From Zea mays (Eukaryota; Streptophyta; Magnoliopsida; Poales; Poaceae), in assembly GCF_902167145.1 (NCBI RefSeq), contig NC_050101.1, forward strand, positions 180,354,428 through 180,418,427: a stretch of 64,000 nt of DNA, given 5' to 3'. The stretch's first letter is position 1. Every line of letters begins with the position of its first letter. The position numbers were made by a program, and so were the translations under genes. Of the stretch, positions 21,024-31,833 are shown piece by piece. The notes below the pieces were generated by a model. It was not told where the DNA came from. It worked only from the letters and a program-made list of their open reading frames with translations, and did not search any database.

Positions 21024-21753
21024 GCTAGCTTAGGAGATAGGCCATTGTCTGTCTCGCTGACTCGCTGCTTCACCGGCTCAGGGGTTGCACTGTCGCGCAC
21101 CTCCCCGACTCGTTGTTTCTCCAGCTTGGGGGTTGCGGCACTCGCCTCGCTAAGTCACTACTTCGTCGCCTCAGGGGTTGCACTGTTGTGTGCCTCACTG
21201 ACTCGCTGCTTCACCGGCTCAGGATCTAGGCCATCGCCTATCTCGCCATCTCGCTGCTTTAGCTGCTTAGAGGCCACACTGTCGTTCGCCTCTCCGACTC
21301 CCTATTTCACTGACTTAGGGGCTAGGTCGCCGCTCGCCTCGCCAACTCTCTTCTTCGTCGACTCTGGGAGGCTACCCCACCGCCTCGTCAGCTTGAGGGT
21401 TGGGTTACCACACACCTCACCAACCACTTCGTCAGCTCGGGTGCTGCTACCCACCTCACCAAGACCACTCGGAGGAACAAGTTGCTTGATCCTCAACCTG
21501 ATTATCTTAATCAGCTTGAGGTTCAGGGGCTATATGGAGGATACCATCAAAAAAATTCAAAGACTACAAGGCAAGATATTTTGAAAGCTGATTTTGGACC
21601 TTCAAGTTGATTGTTTCTCGAGTCAACTTGAAGCTCGAGAGCTACACCCAATGGGTGCACCTACAGTGCATGCCATTGAAGTCACTTCTATATATGGTCT
21701 TTTTTGGACCTTCAAGTTGATTGTTTCTCAAGTCAACTTGAAGCTCGGGGGCT
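21024..21753 (+). repeat. 3' internal region of the outer gypsy element: 60-bp repeats and polypurine tract
   Basis: The degenerate CGCTGACTCGCTGCTTCACC-type units run to about 21480. A twice-repeated phrase (TTTTGGACCTTCAAGTTGAT, near 21590 and 21706) follows. AAGCTCGGGGGCT (21741-21753) abuts the right LTR and is the likely polypurine tract. The 179-codon frame at 21045-21584 is made from repeat units and shows no domain. Confidence 0.7.
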
Positions 21754-22209
21754 TGTCAGGGATGGATAACCCCTGGCTCCTCATGGAGCATATTCTCGAC
21801 CTAGGGTGCACTTGACGCACAAGATAAGGAATCTAATGAAATCTAAACCGACTAGGAGATATATAGGGAAACCTACTTGTAAGTTGTAACACAAGCCACG
21901 CCGAATTATATAAGGCGAGCTAGGGATCCCTCCCAAGGCAGATCTTGAGAGGATCTAATCTTATGCATGCCCCCCGCTCACTCATCAAACATCCAAACCC
22001 TAGCCCTCATTGTAACCTCCAGATATCAAAGCAATACTACCCACCGCAAACAGTATGTAGGGTATTACGCATTTCGTGGCCTGAACATGTATAAATTGTG
22101 TGTTTTGTCGCATCTCAAAGCGAACCATAGAGCTATAGTTGATGTTGCCAACTCACAAAAGCATAGCGTGGTACATCCCGTTGTGCATTGCCATTACTAA
22201 ACACTGATA
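21754..22209 (+). repeat. 3' LTR of the non-coding gypsy element
   Basis: Starts TGTCAGGGATGG and ends AAACACTGATA, with the final CA decayed to TA. It aligns along its full length to 7662-8112, with about 30 differences and a few short indels, including extra GTTGTAACAC near 21885. Confidence 0.9.
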
Positions 22210-23160
22210 GATCTCTCCTACCATCTACAACATCAAGCTTAAGTATGTCATAGTTGATGGTGGGACTAACCTCAACGTGTTTTCGATGTATGCTTTTGAT
22301 GAGATGTAGATTTCATGAGATGAGATCATGTCATGTGTCCATTCATGGGGGTATCCCTTAGGATTCTCCTTCCTATTGGCTTGATCAAGATGGCAACCAC
22401 CTTTAGCACCAAGGAGAACTTCCATACTGAGTATACGAACTTCACCATTGCTGAACTCCACCTTCACTACAACAATATTCTTGGGTGCCCCATGCTATAT
22501 AAGTTTATGGAAACCAACCACTACATCAGGTTCTCAAGATGTCGGGACCCAAAGGTGTCATCTCTGTCCACTCATTAGGGCCTCAAGGTCACCACTTTGG
22601 CACCCATCTCTTCTCCCTGGTGGTTGACGGTTCTCGTCTCATCCTATGCTTGCTCTAGCAAGCTTGGAAACATGCTACACCATCATATGTTGACCTGATT
22701 CCCACTAAATTCATACAAATTAGTGGGAAGGCCCTAGATGATTCGCATTGGCGGGAACTTGGGAGCAAAATAAGAACTCACACTTAATACCTTCCTCTAG
22801 GAAAATGTCGATGTGTTTGCATGGCAACCTTCCAACATGACTATAGTCCCTAGAGAGATAATTGAGCATCATCGAGCGGTCTGTCGTCATGCGTGGCTCA
22901 TTTAACAAAAAGGTGCTTGTCTAATAAAAGATGTAGAAATAGTCTACAAAGCGACAATACTTCATGTGTGTGTTTTTAAAAGATTTTTACTCCCCTACGG
23001 AGGTTATCTGCCCAATTTTCAATAGGTTCCATTCATAGGCTATCCTTGAGTGGTCGAAGTTCAAGTATACATTTTTGGCGACATCATGACAATTAGAGCA
23101 AGTGGCGAAGTTGTTGTTTAGAATTTTTAGATATGTCTATTCACCCCTGTAGGCATTGTA
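22210..23160 (+). pseudogene. pol: Decayed Ty3/gypsy pol fragment (protease and pre-RT region)
   Basis: Pieces in several frames still read as gypsy pol. VIVDGGTNLNVFSMYAF (near 22250) is the retroviral-type protease active site, ENFHTEYTNFTIAELHLHYN and ILGCPMLYKFME (near 22410-22510) continue it, and VDVFAWQPSNMTIVPREII (near 22800-22870) is the segment before RT. Stops and shifts are frequent, so it cannot code. It is the right half of the target that the 7662-22209 element entered. Confidence 0.65.
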
Positions 23161-23606
23161 AATACTTTCACTCACACTGCTCGCTCGACCATGTCCATCA
23201 TTGACTAAAGTGGCTCACCGGTCTAGGATGTGGGGTGACCATGGTGGCACGCATGGAAGCGGGGCTTGGCACAACTAACCATGAGGGTTAGGGCTGCCAC
23301 CATTGTATAGCTCGAGTACTTGAGAGAGGAGACAGGAGAACTTTGGGAGTTGGGGGAGAGGGAGGAGAGAGAGAGATGGATCTAAGATGTGTGCCTCATA
23401 TGTCAGCATGCCAAATTAATATATTTGAAACATTGTAGACTCGTTTGGATTGGGTGTGAGACCACAACAAAGATGATAGACCTAAATAAGTGTTTTGCAA
23501 GTTTCGAAACCAGGATAAAATGGTTGAAGAAGTTTGGGAATATAAACAAGTTGATTTAGAGATCGGGACGATACAATCGAACAAGTTTAAGAAATTAGAT
23601 ACACGG
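23160..23606. other. Unassigned intergenic sequence
   Basis: A purine-rich stretch (GGAGAGGGAGGAGAGAGAGAG near 23350) and AT-rich sequence. I see no gene or clear element. Confidence 0.4.
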
Positions 23607-24230
23607 TGTCGGTGTTTTGGGTCCGACCGCGCACCCGGGGTTACCCCTCAAGGTGCTTTTAGGAGTAGGACGGTGTTACTGACTGTAGCTCGATGGTTCA
23701 TGTTGGGCGCACGAGAAATAGTGGACAATGATGTACAGGTTCGGGCCGCTTTGAGATGCGTAACACCCTACGTCCTGCGCGGGAGTGCTTTATATGATGG
23801 GTTACAAGGGAGTTCTCTAGTGCTGGTAAACGTAGAGAGTGGGGTGGATGGCTAAGTAATGAGTGATCGTTCTGAAGGGGTGCCCCTAGGCCTTATATAC
23901 TCGACCGTGGGGCATTACATGCAGATATGATAACAACACGTGCCTAAGAAATAGTGAACCATCTGAGTCTATCCTCCTATAATTCAGCCGACCCATCCTC
24001 GCTTGGTTCCGTTGTACGGGGCTTCTGCGCGGGAAGGTCGGGTCACTGTTGTGATTACTGCTCGAATTTGTTGGGTCGTCTGGGCTTGCGTCGACCCGGC
24101 CTTGCGTTAATCCGTCCACTGGTCGTTCCTCCCAAGCCCACGAGGGGATGACCTTACGAATTATGGGGCCCTTGGACCTTCTGTGAGGTCTTTTATCCTT
24201 TTAGTGGACCCGGGGATATTTGTCCCCACA
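23607..24230 (+). mobile_element. Gypsy-type solo LTR, 624 bp, TSD CACGG
   Basis: Starts TGTCGGTGTTTTGGG and ends TTTGTCCCCACA. It is flanked by perfect CACGG copies at 23602-23606 and 24231-24235. A TATA box (CTTATATACTCG, near 23890) is in the plus orientation. No primer site or internal sequence follows, so it is a solo LTR. It lies 700 bases upstream of the receptor-kinase ATG, in the same orientation, and could contribute promoter activity or attract silencing; that is inference. Confidence 0.85.
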
Positions 24231-24930
24231 CACGGTTTGTAAGTTTAGGGACAAAGATAATAAAGACAAACAATTTTAAGCTATAACTATATTGAGAGTC
24301 AGAGTGGAGTGGAACAACCGGTCATTGAGAACTGGAGGAGTGTGTGTGAGGAAAAAAGAGCATGCGTGGTGCGTGCATGGAAAGCAGGGCAGCGTTTGCA
24401 CTGCAGATGAATCGTTGTGCTTGTGCATGCCATGCACCGCTGCACGCCAACATTCTTCCCTCTGCTGCTGCTGGGGCTGGGCTGGGCCTTGGCTTTCTTT
24501 TGTAGGCAGGCAGGCAGGCACTCGATGGATCATCTTTTGCCTTTTGCTTTTGCTTTTGCCTTTGCCTTTGCCTGCTTTTATATTTGTCGCGGGTCCTTCT
24601 CCTATCTGCCAACGGCAGCAGCAGACACAGCTGAGAGCTGGATCACCTCTCGATTCCAGGAGCAGTACGTCGTCTCCTATTCTACTCCATCCATCCACCG
24701 CCCTTGAAAAGAAGAGAAAGGTCAAAGGAGCACCGCTGATCGCGATCGTACCTCACTTCGCGCGCTCTCTCTCTCTCTCCCTCTCTCTCTACCGCCGCCA
24801 TTCACCTACCAACAAGTGCGTGTGTAGTGAGAAAGAAACCTTATTGGCTAGCTCAGCTGAGCTCGCCGGCCGGCAGCTTCACCATCCAATACAGCGAGGA
24901 GCAAGCTCTGCTCTCCGAACCCGGCCACCC
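24231..24930 (+). promoter_or_regulatory. Promoter and 5' UTR region of the LRR receptor kinase
   Basis: The region includes a CTTTTGCTTTTGC repeat (24535-24575) and a CT microsatellite (about 24765-24790), common in grass 5' UTRs. The coding frame is open upstream to 24292, but that extension has no signal-peptide logic and contains low-complexity text, so translation is taken to start at 24931. No definite TATA box was chosen. Confidence 0.45.
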
Positions 24931-27900
24931 ATGGCTCTCGTCCTCCTCCTCCTCCTGCCCATCTTCCTTCTCTCATCGTCTTCCTGCCTCGTCCTCGCCA
25001 TTCCAACGCTAGCCAGCCAGGCTGCCACCCTGCTCTCCCTCAAGGACTCTTTCTCGCCTCCGCTCCCGCCGCAGCTGCGCAGCTGGACCCTCGCCAACTA
25101 TGCCTCGCTCTGCTCCTCATGGCCCGGCGTCGCCTGCAGCAACCGCACCGTCGTCTCGCTCGACATCTCCGGCTACAACCTCTCCGGCACGCTGCCCCCC
25201 GCTATCGCCGACCTCGCTGGCCTCCGTTTCTTCTCCGCCGCCGCCAACTCCTTCTCCGGAGACATTCCGCCCGCCATCGCCGCCCTCCGCGACCTCCGCC
25301 ACCTCAACCTCTCCAACAACCAGTTCAACGGCACCCTGGACGCCCTCGACTTCTCCGCGATGCACAGCCTCCAGGTGCTCGACCTCTACGACAACGACCT
25401 CGCCGGCGCACTTCCCACCCTCCTCCCCGCGGCCGCGGGCCTCCGCCACCTCGACCTCGGCGGGAACTTCTTCTCCGGCACCATTCCACCCAGCTTCGGC
25501 CGCTTCCCCGCCATCCAGTTCCTCTCCCTCGCCGGCAACAGCCTCTCCGGGGACATCCCGCCCGACCTCGCCAACCTCTCCACGCTGCGCCACCTCTTCC
25601 TCGGCTACTTCAACCGCTTCGACGGCGGCATCCCGGCGGAGCTCGGCAGGCTCACCAGCCTCGTCCACCTCGACCTCGCCAACTGTGGCCTGCAGGGCCC
25701 CATCCCGGCTTCGCTCGGCGACCTCACCGGGCTGGACACGCTCTACCTGCAGACGAACCAGCTGAACGGCACCATCCCGCCGTCGCTGGGCAACCTCACC
25801 GGCCTTAGGTTCCTCGACGTCTCCAACAACGCGCTCACGGGGGAGATCCCTCCCGAGCTCGCCGCGCTCAGGGAACTCAGGCTGCTGAACATGTTCATCA
25901 ACCGGTTCCGCGGCGGCGTCCCGGACTTCCTGGGCGACCTCCGCTCCCTGCAGGTCCTCAAGCTGTGGCAGAACAACTTCACGGGCGCCATCCCCGCGGC
26001 GCTCGGCCGCGCCGCGCCGCTCCGGGAGGTGGACCTGTCCACGAACCGGCTGACGGGGGAGGTGCCCCGCTGGCTGTGCGCGCGCGGGCAGCTGGAGATC
26101 CTCATCCTCCTCGACAACTTCCTCTTCGGGCCGGTGCCGGAGGGGCTGGGCGCCTGCCCGACGCTCACGCGGGTGAGGCTGGGCCAGAACTACCTCACGG
26201 GGCCGCTCCCGCGCGGCTTCCTCTACCTGCCGGCGCTCACCACCGTGGAGCTGCAGGGCAACTACCTGACGGGACGGCTGGAGGAGGACGGCAGCGGCGG
26301 CGGCGGCAGCAGCAGCAGCAGGCTGTCGCTGCTGAACCTGTCGAGCAACCGCTTCAACGGATCGCTGCCGGCATCCATGGGCAACTTCTCGTGGCTGCAG
26401 ACGCTCCTCCTCGGTGGCAACCAGCTGGGCGGGCAGATCCCGCGGCAGGTCGGGCGCCTGAAGCGGCTGCTGAAGCTGGACCTGAGCGGCAACAAGCTGA
26501 CGGGGGCGGTGCCCGGCGAGGTGGGCGAGTGCACGTCGCTGACGTACCTGGACCTGAGCGGCAACCGTCTGTCCGGCGCGATCCCCGTGCGGCTGGTGCA
26601 GATCAAGGTGCTCAACTACCTGAACGTGTCGTGGAACATGCTGAGCGGCAGCATCCCGCGGGAGCTGGGCGGCATGAAGAGCCTGACCGCCGCCGACTTC
26701 TCGCACAACGAGCTGTCCGGGCGCGTGCCGGAGAGCGGGCAGTTCGCCTACTTGAACGGGTCGTCGTTCGTGGGCAACCCGGGGCTGGTGGTGGTGAATC
26801 CGAAGCAGCAGGTGATGGGAGGAGGGCCGGGGATCCTCGGCGGCGCGGGGACGCAGGATGAACGTGGCTCTTCTTCGTCGTCGGCGGTGATGGGGCGCCT
26901 GAAGCTGCTGCTTGCGGCGGTGGGCCTCCTTGGGTTCTCCGTGGCGTTCGCGGCGGCTGCCGTGGCGACGACGCGTTCCGCCGCCATGCTCCGGCGCCGG
27001 CGTCGGTCTTCGTCGTGGCGGTGGCGCATGACGGCGTTCCAGCAGGTGTCTTTCGGGTGCGAGGACGTGGTGCGGTGCGTGAAGGAGAACTGCGTGGTGG
27101 GGCGCGGCGGGGCCGGGGTGGTGTACCGCGGGACGATGCCCGGCGGGGAGTGCGTGGCGGTGAAGCGGATCGTGTCGGCGGAGGGCGGCGGGTTCCAGGC
27201 GGAGGTGGAGACGCTGGGTGGGATCCGGCACCGGCACATCGTGCGGCTGCTGGCCTTCTGCTCGGGGCCCGAGGCGAAGCTGCTGGTGTACGAGTACATG
27301 GTGAACGGCAGCCTCGGGGAGGCGCTGCACCGCGCTGGCGCTGATGATGGCGGCGGCGGTGTGGTGCTGTCGTGGGCGTCGCGTCTCCGCGTGGCGACGG
27401 AGGCTGCCAAGGGGCTGTGCTACCTGCACCACGACTGCTCGCCGCCGATCCTGCACCGGGACGTCAAGTCCAACAACATCCTGCTGGACGCGCGCATGGA
27501 GGCCCACGTGGCGGACTTCGGGCTGGCCAAGTTCCTGGGCGGCAGCGGCGCCTCCGAGTGCATGTCCGCCGTCGCAGGATCATACGGCTACATCGCACCA
27601 GGTACGGTACAATACAATACAATGACGTGATGGTCATGGTGGTGTGGTGGTCCAGTCCAGCCAGCAGCCGTTGTTTGTCTTGTCTGCAATTCTGCATTGC
27701 ATACCCCCACACAGTTCTCGAAAGAAGAGCTCGCTTTGCATGCATGCATGGCCCCGGCCGCAGCACTAGCACTAGCACTGCATGCATGCGTTTTATACTA
27801 TAGTATTCAAATGCATGCATGCATGCATGCAGAGTACGCGTACACGCTCAAGGTGGACGAGAAGAGTGACGTGTACAGCTTCGGCGTGGTCCTGCTGGAG

Positions 27901-28161
27901 CTCATCACGGGGCTGAAGCCGGTGGGGGAGCACCTCGGCGACGACGCGGTGGACCTGGTGCAGTGGGCGCGCGCCCGGAGCTCTGCAGGGGGCGGCGTCC
28001 TGGCGCTGCTGGACCCTCGCCTCGGCGGCGACGTCCCGGTGGCGGAGGCGGCGCATGTGCTGTTCGTGTCGATGCTATGCGTGCAGGAGCACAGCGTGGA
28101 GCGCCCCACCATGCGCGAGGTCGTCCAGATGCTGCAGCAGGCACGGCACCAGCCTAGCTAG
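24931..28161 (+). CDS. BAM3-like: CLV1-clade LRR receptor-like kinase, BAM3-like, 999 aa, one intron
   Basis: Exons are 24931-27601 and 27833-28161 (GT at 27602, AG at 27831-27832). The split codon restores [21 protein letters not shown]. The chosen ATG gives a signal peptide ([14 protein letters not shown]...), an LRR N-terminal cap ([14 protein letters not shown]), about 20 plant-type LRRs, a transmembrane segment (about 658-682, [17 protein letters not shown]) and a kinase. The kinase shows [26 protein letters not shown] and DFGLAK, so it is an RD-type active Ser/Thr kinase. Phrases such as [18 protein letters not shown] and [16 protein letters not shown] match BAM3. Family members perceive CLE peptides at the plasma membrane, BAM3 in phloem differentiation. 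A Gly/Ser-rich insert (near 26290-26320) interrupts the LRRs. Confidence 0.92.
27602..27832 (+). other. Intron of the BAM3-like gene, 231 bp
   Basis: GT-AG intron within the kinase activation segment, between IAP and EYAYTL; the single intron at this place is usual in CLV1/BAM genes. It contains an ACTAGC repeat and a GCATGC tandem run just before the acceptor. Confidence 0.9.
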
Positions 28162-28465
28162 GACGACGACTGGAGAAACGATGTGAAAATGTGATAGATA
28201 GACAGAGGTGGTGTTGTGTACGTTGTCATTGCATTCGGTAACTATATATATTTTTAGCAGAAGGTCAGCTGTAAATTAAAAATATGACCTGACAGCGGCA
28301 GCCCAGCCACCCAACGCCCAGCCCATAATCTCAACAAATAGCTCAATTCCCACGAACAAGCACTTAGGTATAATTTATATATTGTTAGCTCCTTCTCATT
28401 CTTCTCCCCTCTTCCCATTTCTAAATGATAAACTTAAGATTCTTCAAATACATTATATCTTCTTT
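28162..28465 (+). other. 3' UTR and flank of the receptor kinase
   Basis: AT-rich non-coding sequence. ACTATATATATTTTTAG at about 28241-28257 resembles the bases just after the LINE tail at 32354 and may be a decayed target duplication. Confidence 0.4.
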
Positions 28466-28699
28466 TTTCAATCAAAAGTGTGCCCCATTTTGATTGAAAA
28501 TGACATCCTAGGATTTTGGCTTTGAAATTAAAGTGCTTCCTAAAAGACTTACTCGTAAGGGTTTGGTCCCCCTAATGGGAGATCTGGTGGCTTATTCGTA
28601 GGGTTTGATGCTGATATATTTTTATGTGAGAGAAAAAGATTTGGGGGAATTTATTATTCGTATTTTGGTGGTTCATAAAGAATCAGACTTTATTTAGAA

Positions 28700-28997
28700 C
28701 TTCATAAACGTGTATGGAGCTGCTCAAAATGACCAGAAACAAAAATTTCTGAGCGAATTGTCGGCTTTCTGTTCCAAGTGTTCTCACCCCATGTTAATTG
28801 GTGGTGATTTTAATATCCTAAGGAAAGAGTCAGATAAAAATAAACCTGGAGGTACTAATAGGTGGAGTTCTTTATTTAATTCTATTATTGATGTGCATGA
28901 TCTGATTGAACTTGAACTTAGTGGTAGACTCTATACCTGGTCCAATAACAGAAATCCCCCACTTATGAGAAGTTGGACAGATTTCTTGTTAGCCTAG
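28700..28997 (+). pseudogene. LINE endonuclease fragment
   Basis: The frame reads NVYGAAQNDQKQKFLSEL, then LIGGDFNILRKESDKN and GRLYTWSNNRNPPLMRSWTDFLL. GDFN and the TWSNN motif belong to the apurinic/apyrimidinic-type endonuclease that nicks target DNA. The domain is cut short upstream and shifts out of frame near 28990 before the SDHxP motif, which is visible in another frame near 29055. Confidence 0.8.
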
Positions 28998-29386
28998 AGT
29001 GGGATCTTCATTATAATAATGTGAATGTTTCTGGTCTCAATAGATCCTTTTCTGATCATGTGTCATTATGTCTTAAAACTGATTTTGCGCCCCCTTAGTG
29101 AGAGATTTTAGATATGAGCTGTGTTGGATGCTTAGACCTGATTTTAGAAAACTAGTTGAAAATAATTGGTCTTTGCCTGTCAGAGGTAAAAAAAAAGTAT
29201 TGGTATTTGGAAAGAAAAAACAAAACGTCTCAAAAAATGTTGAAAGGTTGGAAGTTGGAACATAAATGTCGAAGGAAGATATTTGAAACTGAAAAAAGAT
29301 CTGATGAGTAAAATTGATATTTTAGATAAAAGAAGTGAAATATTGGGCATTTCCGATGCTGAAAGAATTGAAAAGCTTGAGTTAGA

Positions 29387-30475
29387 GTGGAATTTGAAAA
29401 AGATTATGGAAGAAGAAGGGTGCAAAAAAAGCAAACTGCGAGGGAGAAATTCATTAATGAGGGGGATGAGAATACTAAATTCTTTCACCTTATTGCGAAA
29501 GGTCGGAAAAGACGTGTTAAAATTCCTTTTTTGATTCATGAGGGAGCCTCTGTGAATGATATTGTAGGTATCAATAAGATTGCATCTTCATATTATAAAG
29601 ATCTTTTTGGCCCTTCTGTCTTCTCTAGTATTAATGTTTCAAATCTCACAATGAATCAGTTGTCTGACACAGACAGATCGCTTTTAACTGCTCCTTTTAG
29701 CATCAATGAAATTAAAAAAGTGGTGTTTGAGATGAAGCATAATAGTGCTCCCGGGCCGGATGGTTTTCCTGCTGAATTCTTTCAAAAATTTTGGGAGCTT
29801 ATTCACATGGACATTTGGAACTTATTCAAAGACTTCTATGATGGAAATCTGGATATTGAGAGATTGAATTATGGGATGGTTACTCTCTTACCAAAAGTGG
29901 ATAATGTGGTTAATATGAAGAACTTCAGGCCTATTTGTCTTCTGAATGTTTGTTATAAAATTATTACCAAAGTTCTGAATAACAGGCTGGCTAGTTGTAT
30001 CACAAAGGTGATTAGTGACTCTCAGTATGGCTTTATTAAGGGCAGATACATAATGGACGGTGTCGTCTCGCTCAATGAAATTCTTCATGAGGTTAAGAGG
30101 AAAAAACAAAGTGGAGTGGTCCTTAAGATTGATTTTGAAAAAGCTTATGATAAAGTGAATTGGCATTTTCTTTATGTCATGATGGATAAAAAAGGTTTTG
30201 GGAGCACTTGGTGTGATTGGGTGATGAGAACAGTGGTGGCAAAGTAGCCATAAAAACAAACGATATGTTGGGTCCGTACTTTACTACGCATAGAGGGGTG
30301 AGACAAGGGGATCCTTTTCTCCCCTTTTGTTTAATTTGGTTGCTGATGGCTTGGCGTGTATGATTCGCAAAGCTCAAGATGAGGGTTTGATTGAAGGTCT
30401 TATCCCTCATATCATCCAAAACAGATGTAGTTGTCTTCAATATGCTGATGATACTATTTTTTTATTCAAGATTGT
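29387..30475 (+). pseudogene. LINE reverse transcriptase fragment
   Basis: The open stretch 29387-30247 carries the non-LTR RT blocks NSAPGPDGFPAEFFQKFW, FRPICLLNVCYKIITKVL, SQYGFIKGRYI and KIDFEKAYDKVNW. A stop at 30245-30247 follows. The downstream blocks GVRQGDPF and QYADDT (catalytic YADD) sit in shifted frames at about 30295 and 30435. The protein is therefore broken in several places. Confidence 0.85.
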
Positions 30476-30505
30476 TTAGAAGGAGCCAGAAACCTCAAAT
30501 TCATT

Positions 30506-31833
30506 ATGTGTTTATTTGGAAGTATGTCTGGTTTGAAAATTAATTTTCACAAAAGTGAAATTTATTGTTTTGGAAAAGCCAAGGAAATTGAAGATTTGTA
30601 TGCAGATATTTTTACTTTTCCTATTGGTAATCTTCTTATGAAATATCTTGGTGTGCCAATTGATAATAAGAAGATAAATAAAAGTCTCTGGGTTCCCATG
30701 GTAGAGAAATTGGAAAAAAGGTTTGCTGGGTGGCAGGGTAGATTTTAAGTCTGGATGGTAGACTGACTCTACTTAATAGTTGTCTTTCCAATGTTCCGCT
30801 TTATATGCTTTCGATTTACCCTATTCCTAAGTCTGTTATCAGAAAAGTGGATATTTTCAGGAGACGTCTTTTATGGCAAGGTGGTCATCAGTCAAAAAAA
30901 TTTCATCTGGTTGATTGGGCTTCTGTGTGTTCCCCTAAAAATCAGGGAGGTTTAGGGGTTTTGAATCTTGAATTTATGAATGATTCCTTACTGACTAAAT
31001 GGCTTTGGAATATTGAAAATTCAAAGGGTTTATGGCAAAAAATCATTGCAAGTAAATACATTAAGGGAAAACCCCTTATTTCTGTCAATCAAAAACAAGG
31101 GGATTCTCATTTTTGGAAGAAGATTTTGAGTTTGAGAGATAACTTTTATAAATACTGTAAAACTCTGGTGGGTAATGGATTGAATACTAGCTTTTGGAAG
31201 AGTAACTGAATAGGTAATCTACCCTTGGTTGTCCAATTTCCTACCTTATTTGACTTGGCTTATGACAAAGACATTTCTGTTAATAAGGTCTTGGAGTCCA
31301 ATTTTGATGCTCTCTCGTTTAGGAGAAGGATTATTGGTAATCTGAGGGTGTTATTTGAGGATTTGATGAATTGTCGTAATCATTTTTCCCTGTCTGATCA
31401 AGATGACAGGATTGTTTGGGGACTTGATAAAAAGGGTTTTTCTGTGAACTCTTTATATAAAAAGAAAGTGATGGATCAAGTTTCTGTTCCTTACAAGTTC
31501 TTGTGGAAATCCAAGTTGCCACAGAAAATCAAGATTTTTATCTGGTTGGTGGTGAGAAATAAAATTCTTACTAAAGATAATTTGAAGAAAAGGAACCGGA
31601 AAGGTTCTCAAGAGTGTTGTTTCTGTGGTGGTGATGAGTCCATTAATCATTTATTCTTTCACTATCCCATCACGAGATACGTGTGGAGAGTGATCCAAGT
31701 GGCTTTAAACTTGGTGGAAATTCCAAGAAGTATCAGCAACCTTTGTGATAAGTGGTTAAGTAAACCAAAAGATAAGATTGCCAATCTGCTTCTGTTTGGT
31801 TGTGGTGCGGTGTTCAGGCAATTTGGCGCATAA
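30506..31833 (+). pseudogene. LINE ORF2 C-terminal region with zinc-knuckle-like domain
   Basis: Three consecutive frames (30506-30748, 30805-31209, 31225-31833) read SGLKINFHKSEIYCFGKA, KYLGVPIDNKK, RLLWQGGHQSKKFHLVDW and, at the end, FLWKSKLPQKIKIFIWLVV and CCFCGGDESINHLFFHYP. This is the thumb/connection region plus the zf-RVT Cys-His domain of plant L1 elements. Single-base shifts and stops at 30746-30748 and 31207-31209 separate the pieces. Confidence 0.82.

Larger units (their letters stand above)
7662..22209 (+). mobile_element. Non-coding (non-autonomous) Ty3/gypsy-type LTR element with nested insertions, TSD GATCT
   Basis: LTRs at 7662-8112 and 21754-22209 are direct repeats of about 450 bp, bounded by GATCT at 7657-7661 and GATCT at 22210-22214. 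A primer-binding site follows the left LTR and a purine tract precedes the right one. The internal DNA (8113-10058, 19489-19619 and 21024-21753, about 2.8 kb once insertions are removed) has no gag or pol, only tandem repeats. It therefore must have relied on proteins of another element. The LTRs differ at roughly 30 of 450 positions by eye, making it clearly older than the copia element inside it. Confidence 0.88.

Noticed and set aside
24292..24930. Upstream extension of the receptor-kinase frame
   Set aside because: The extension would bury the signal peptide behind about 210 residues of low-complexity sequence. ATG 24931 is the sensible start.
25117..27507. 796-codon minus-strand frame opposite the receptor kinase
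   Set aside because: A shadow of GC-rich LRR codons; it contains no recognisable domain and the sense gene is clear.
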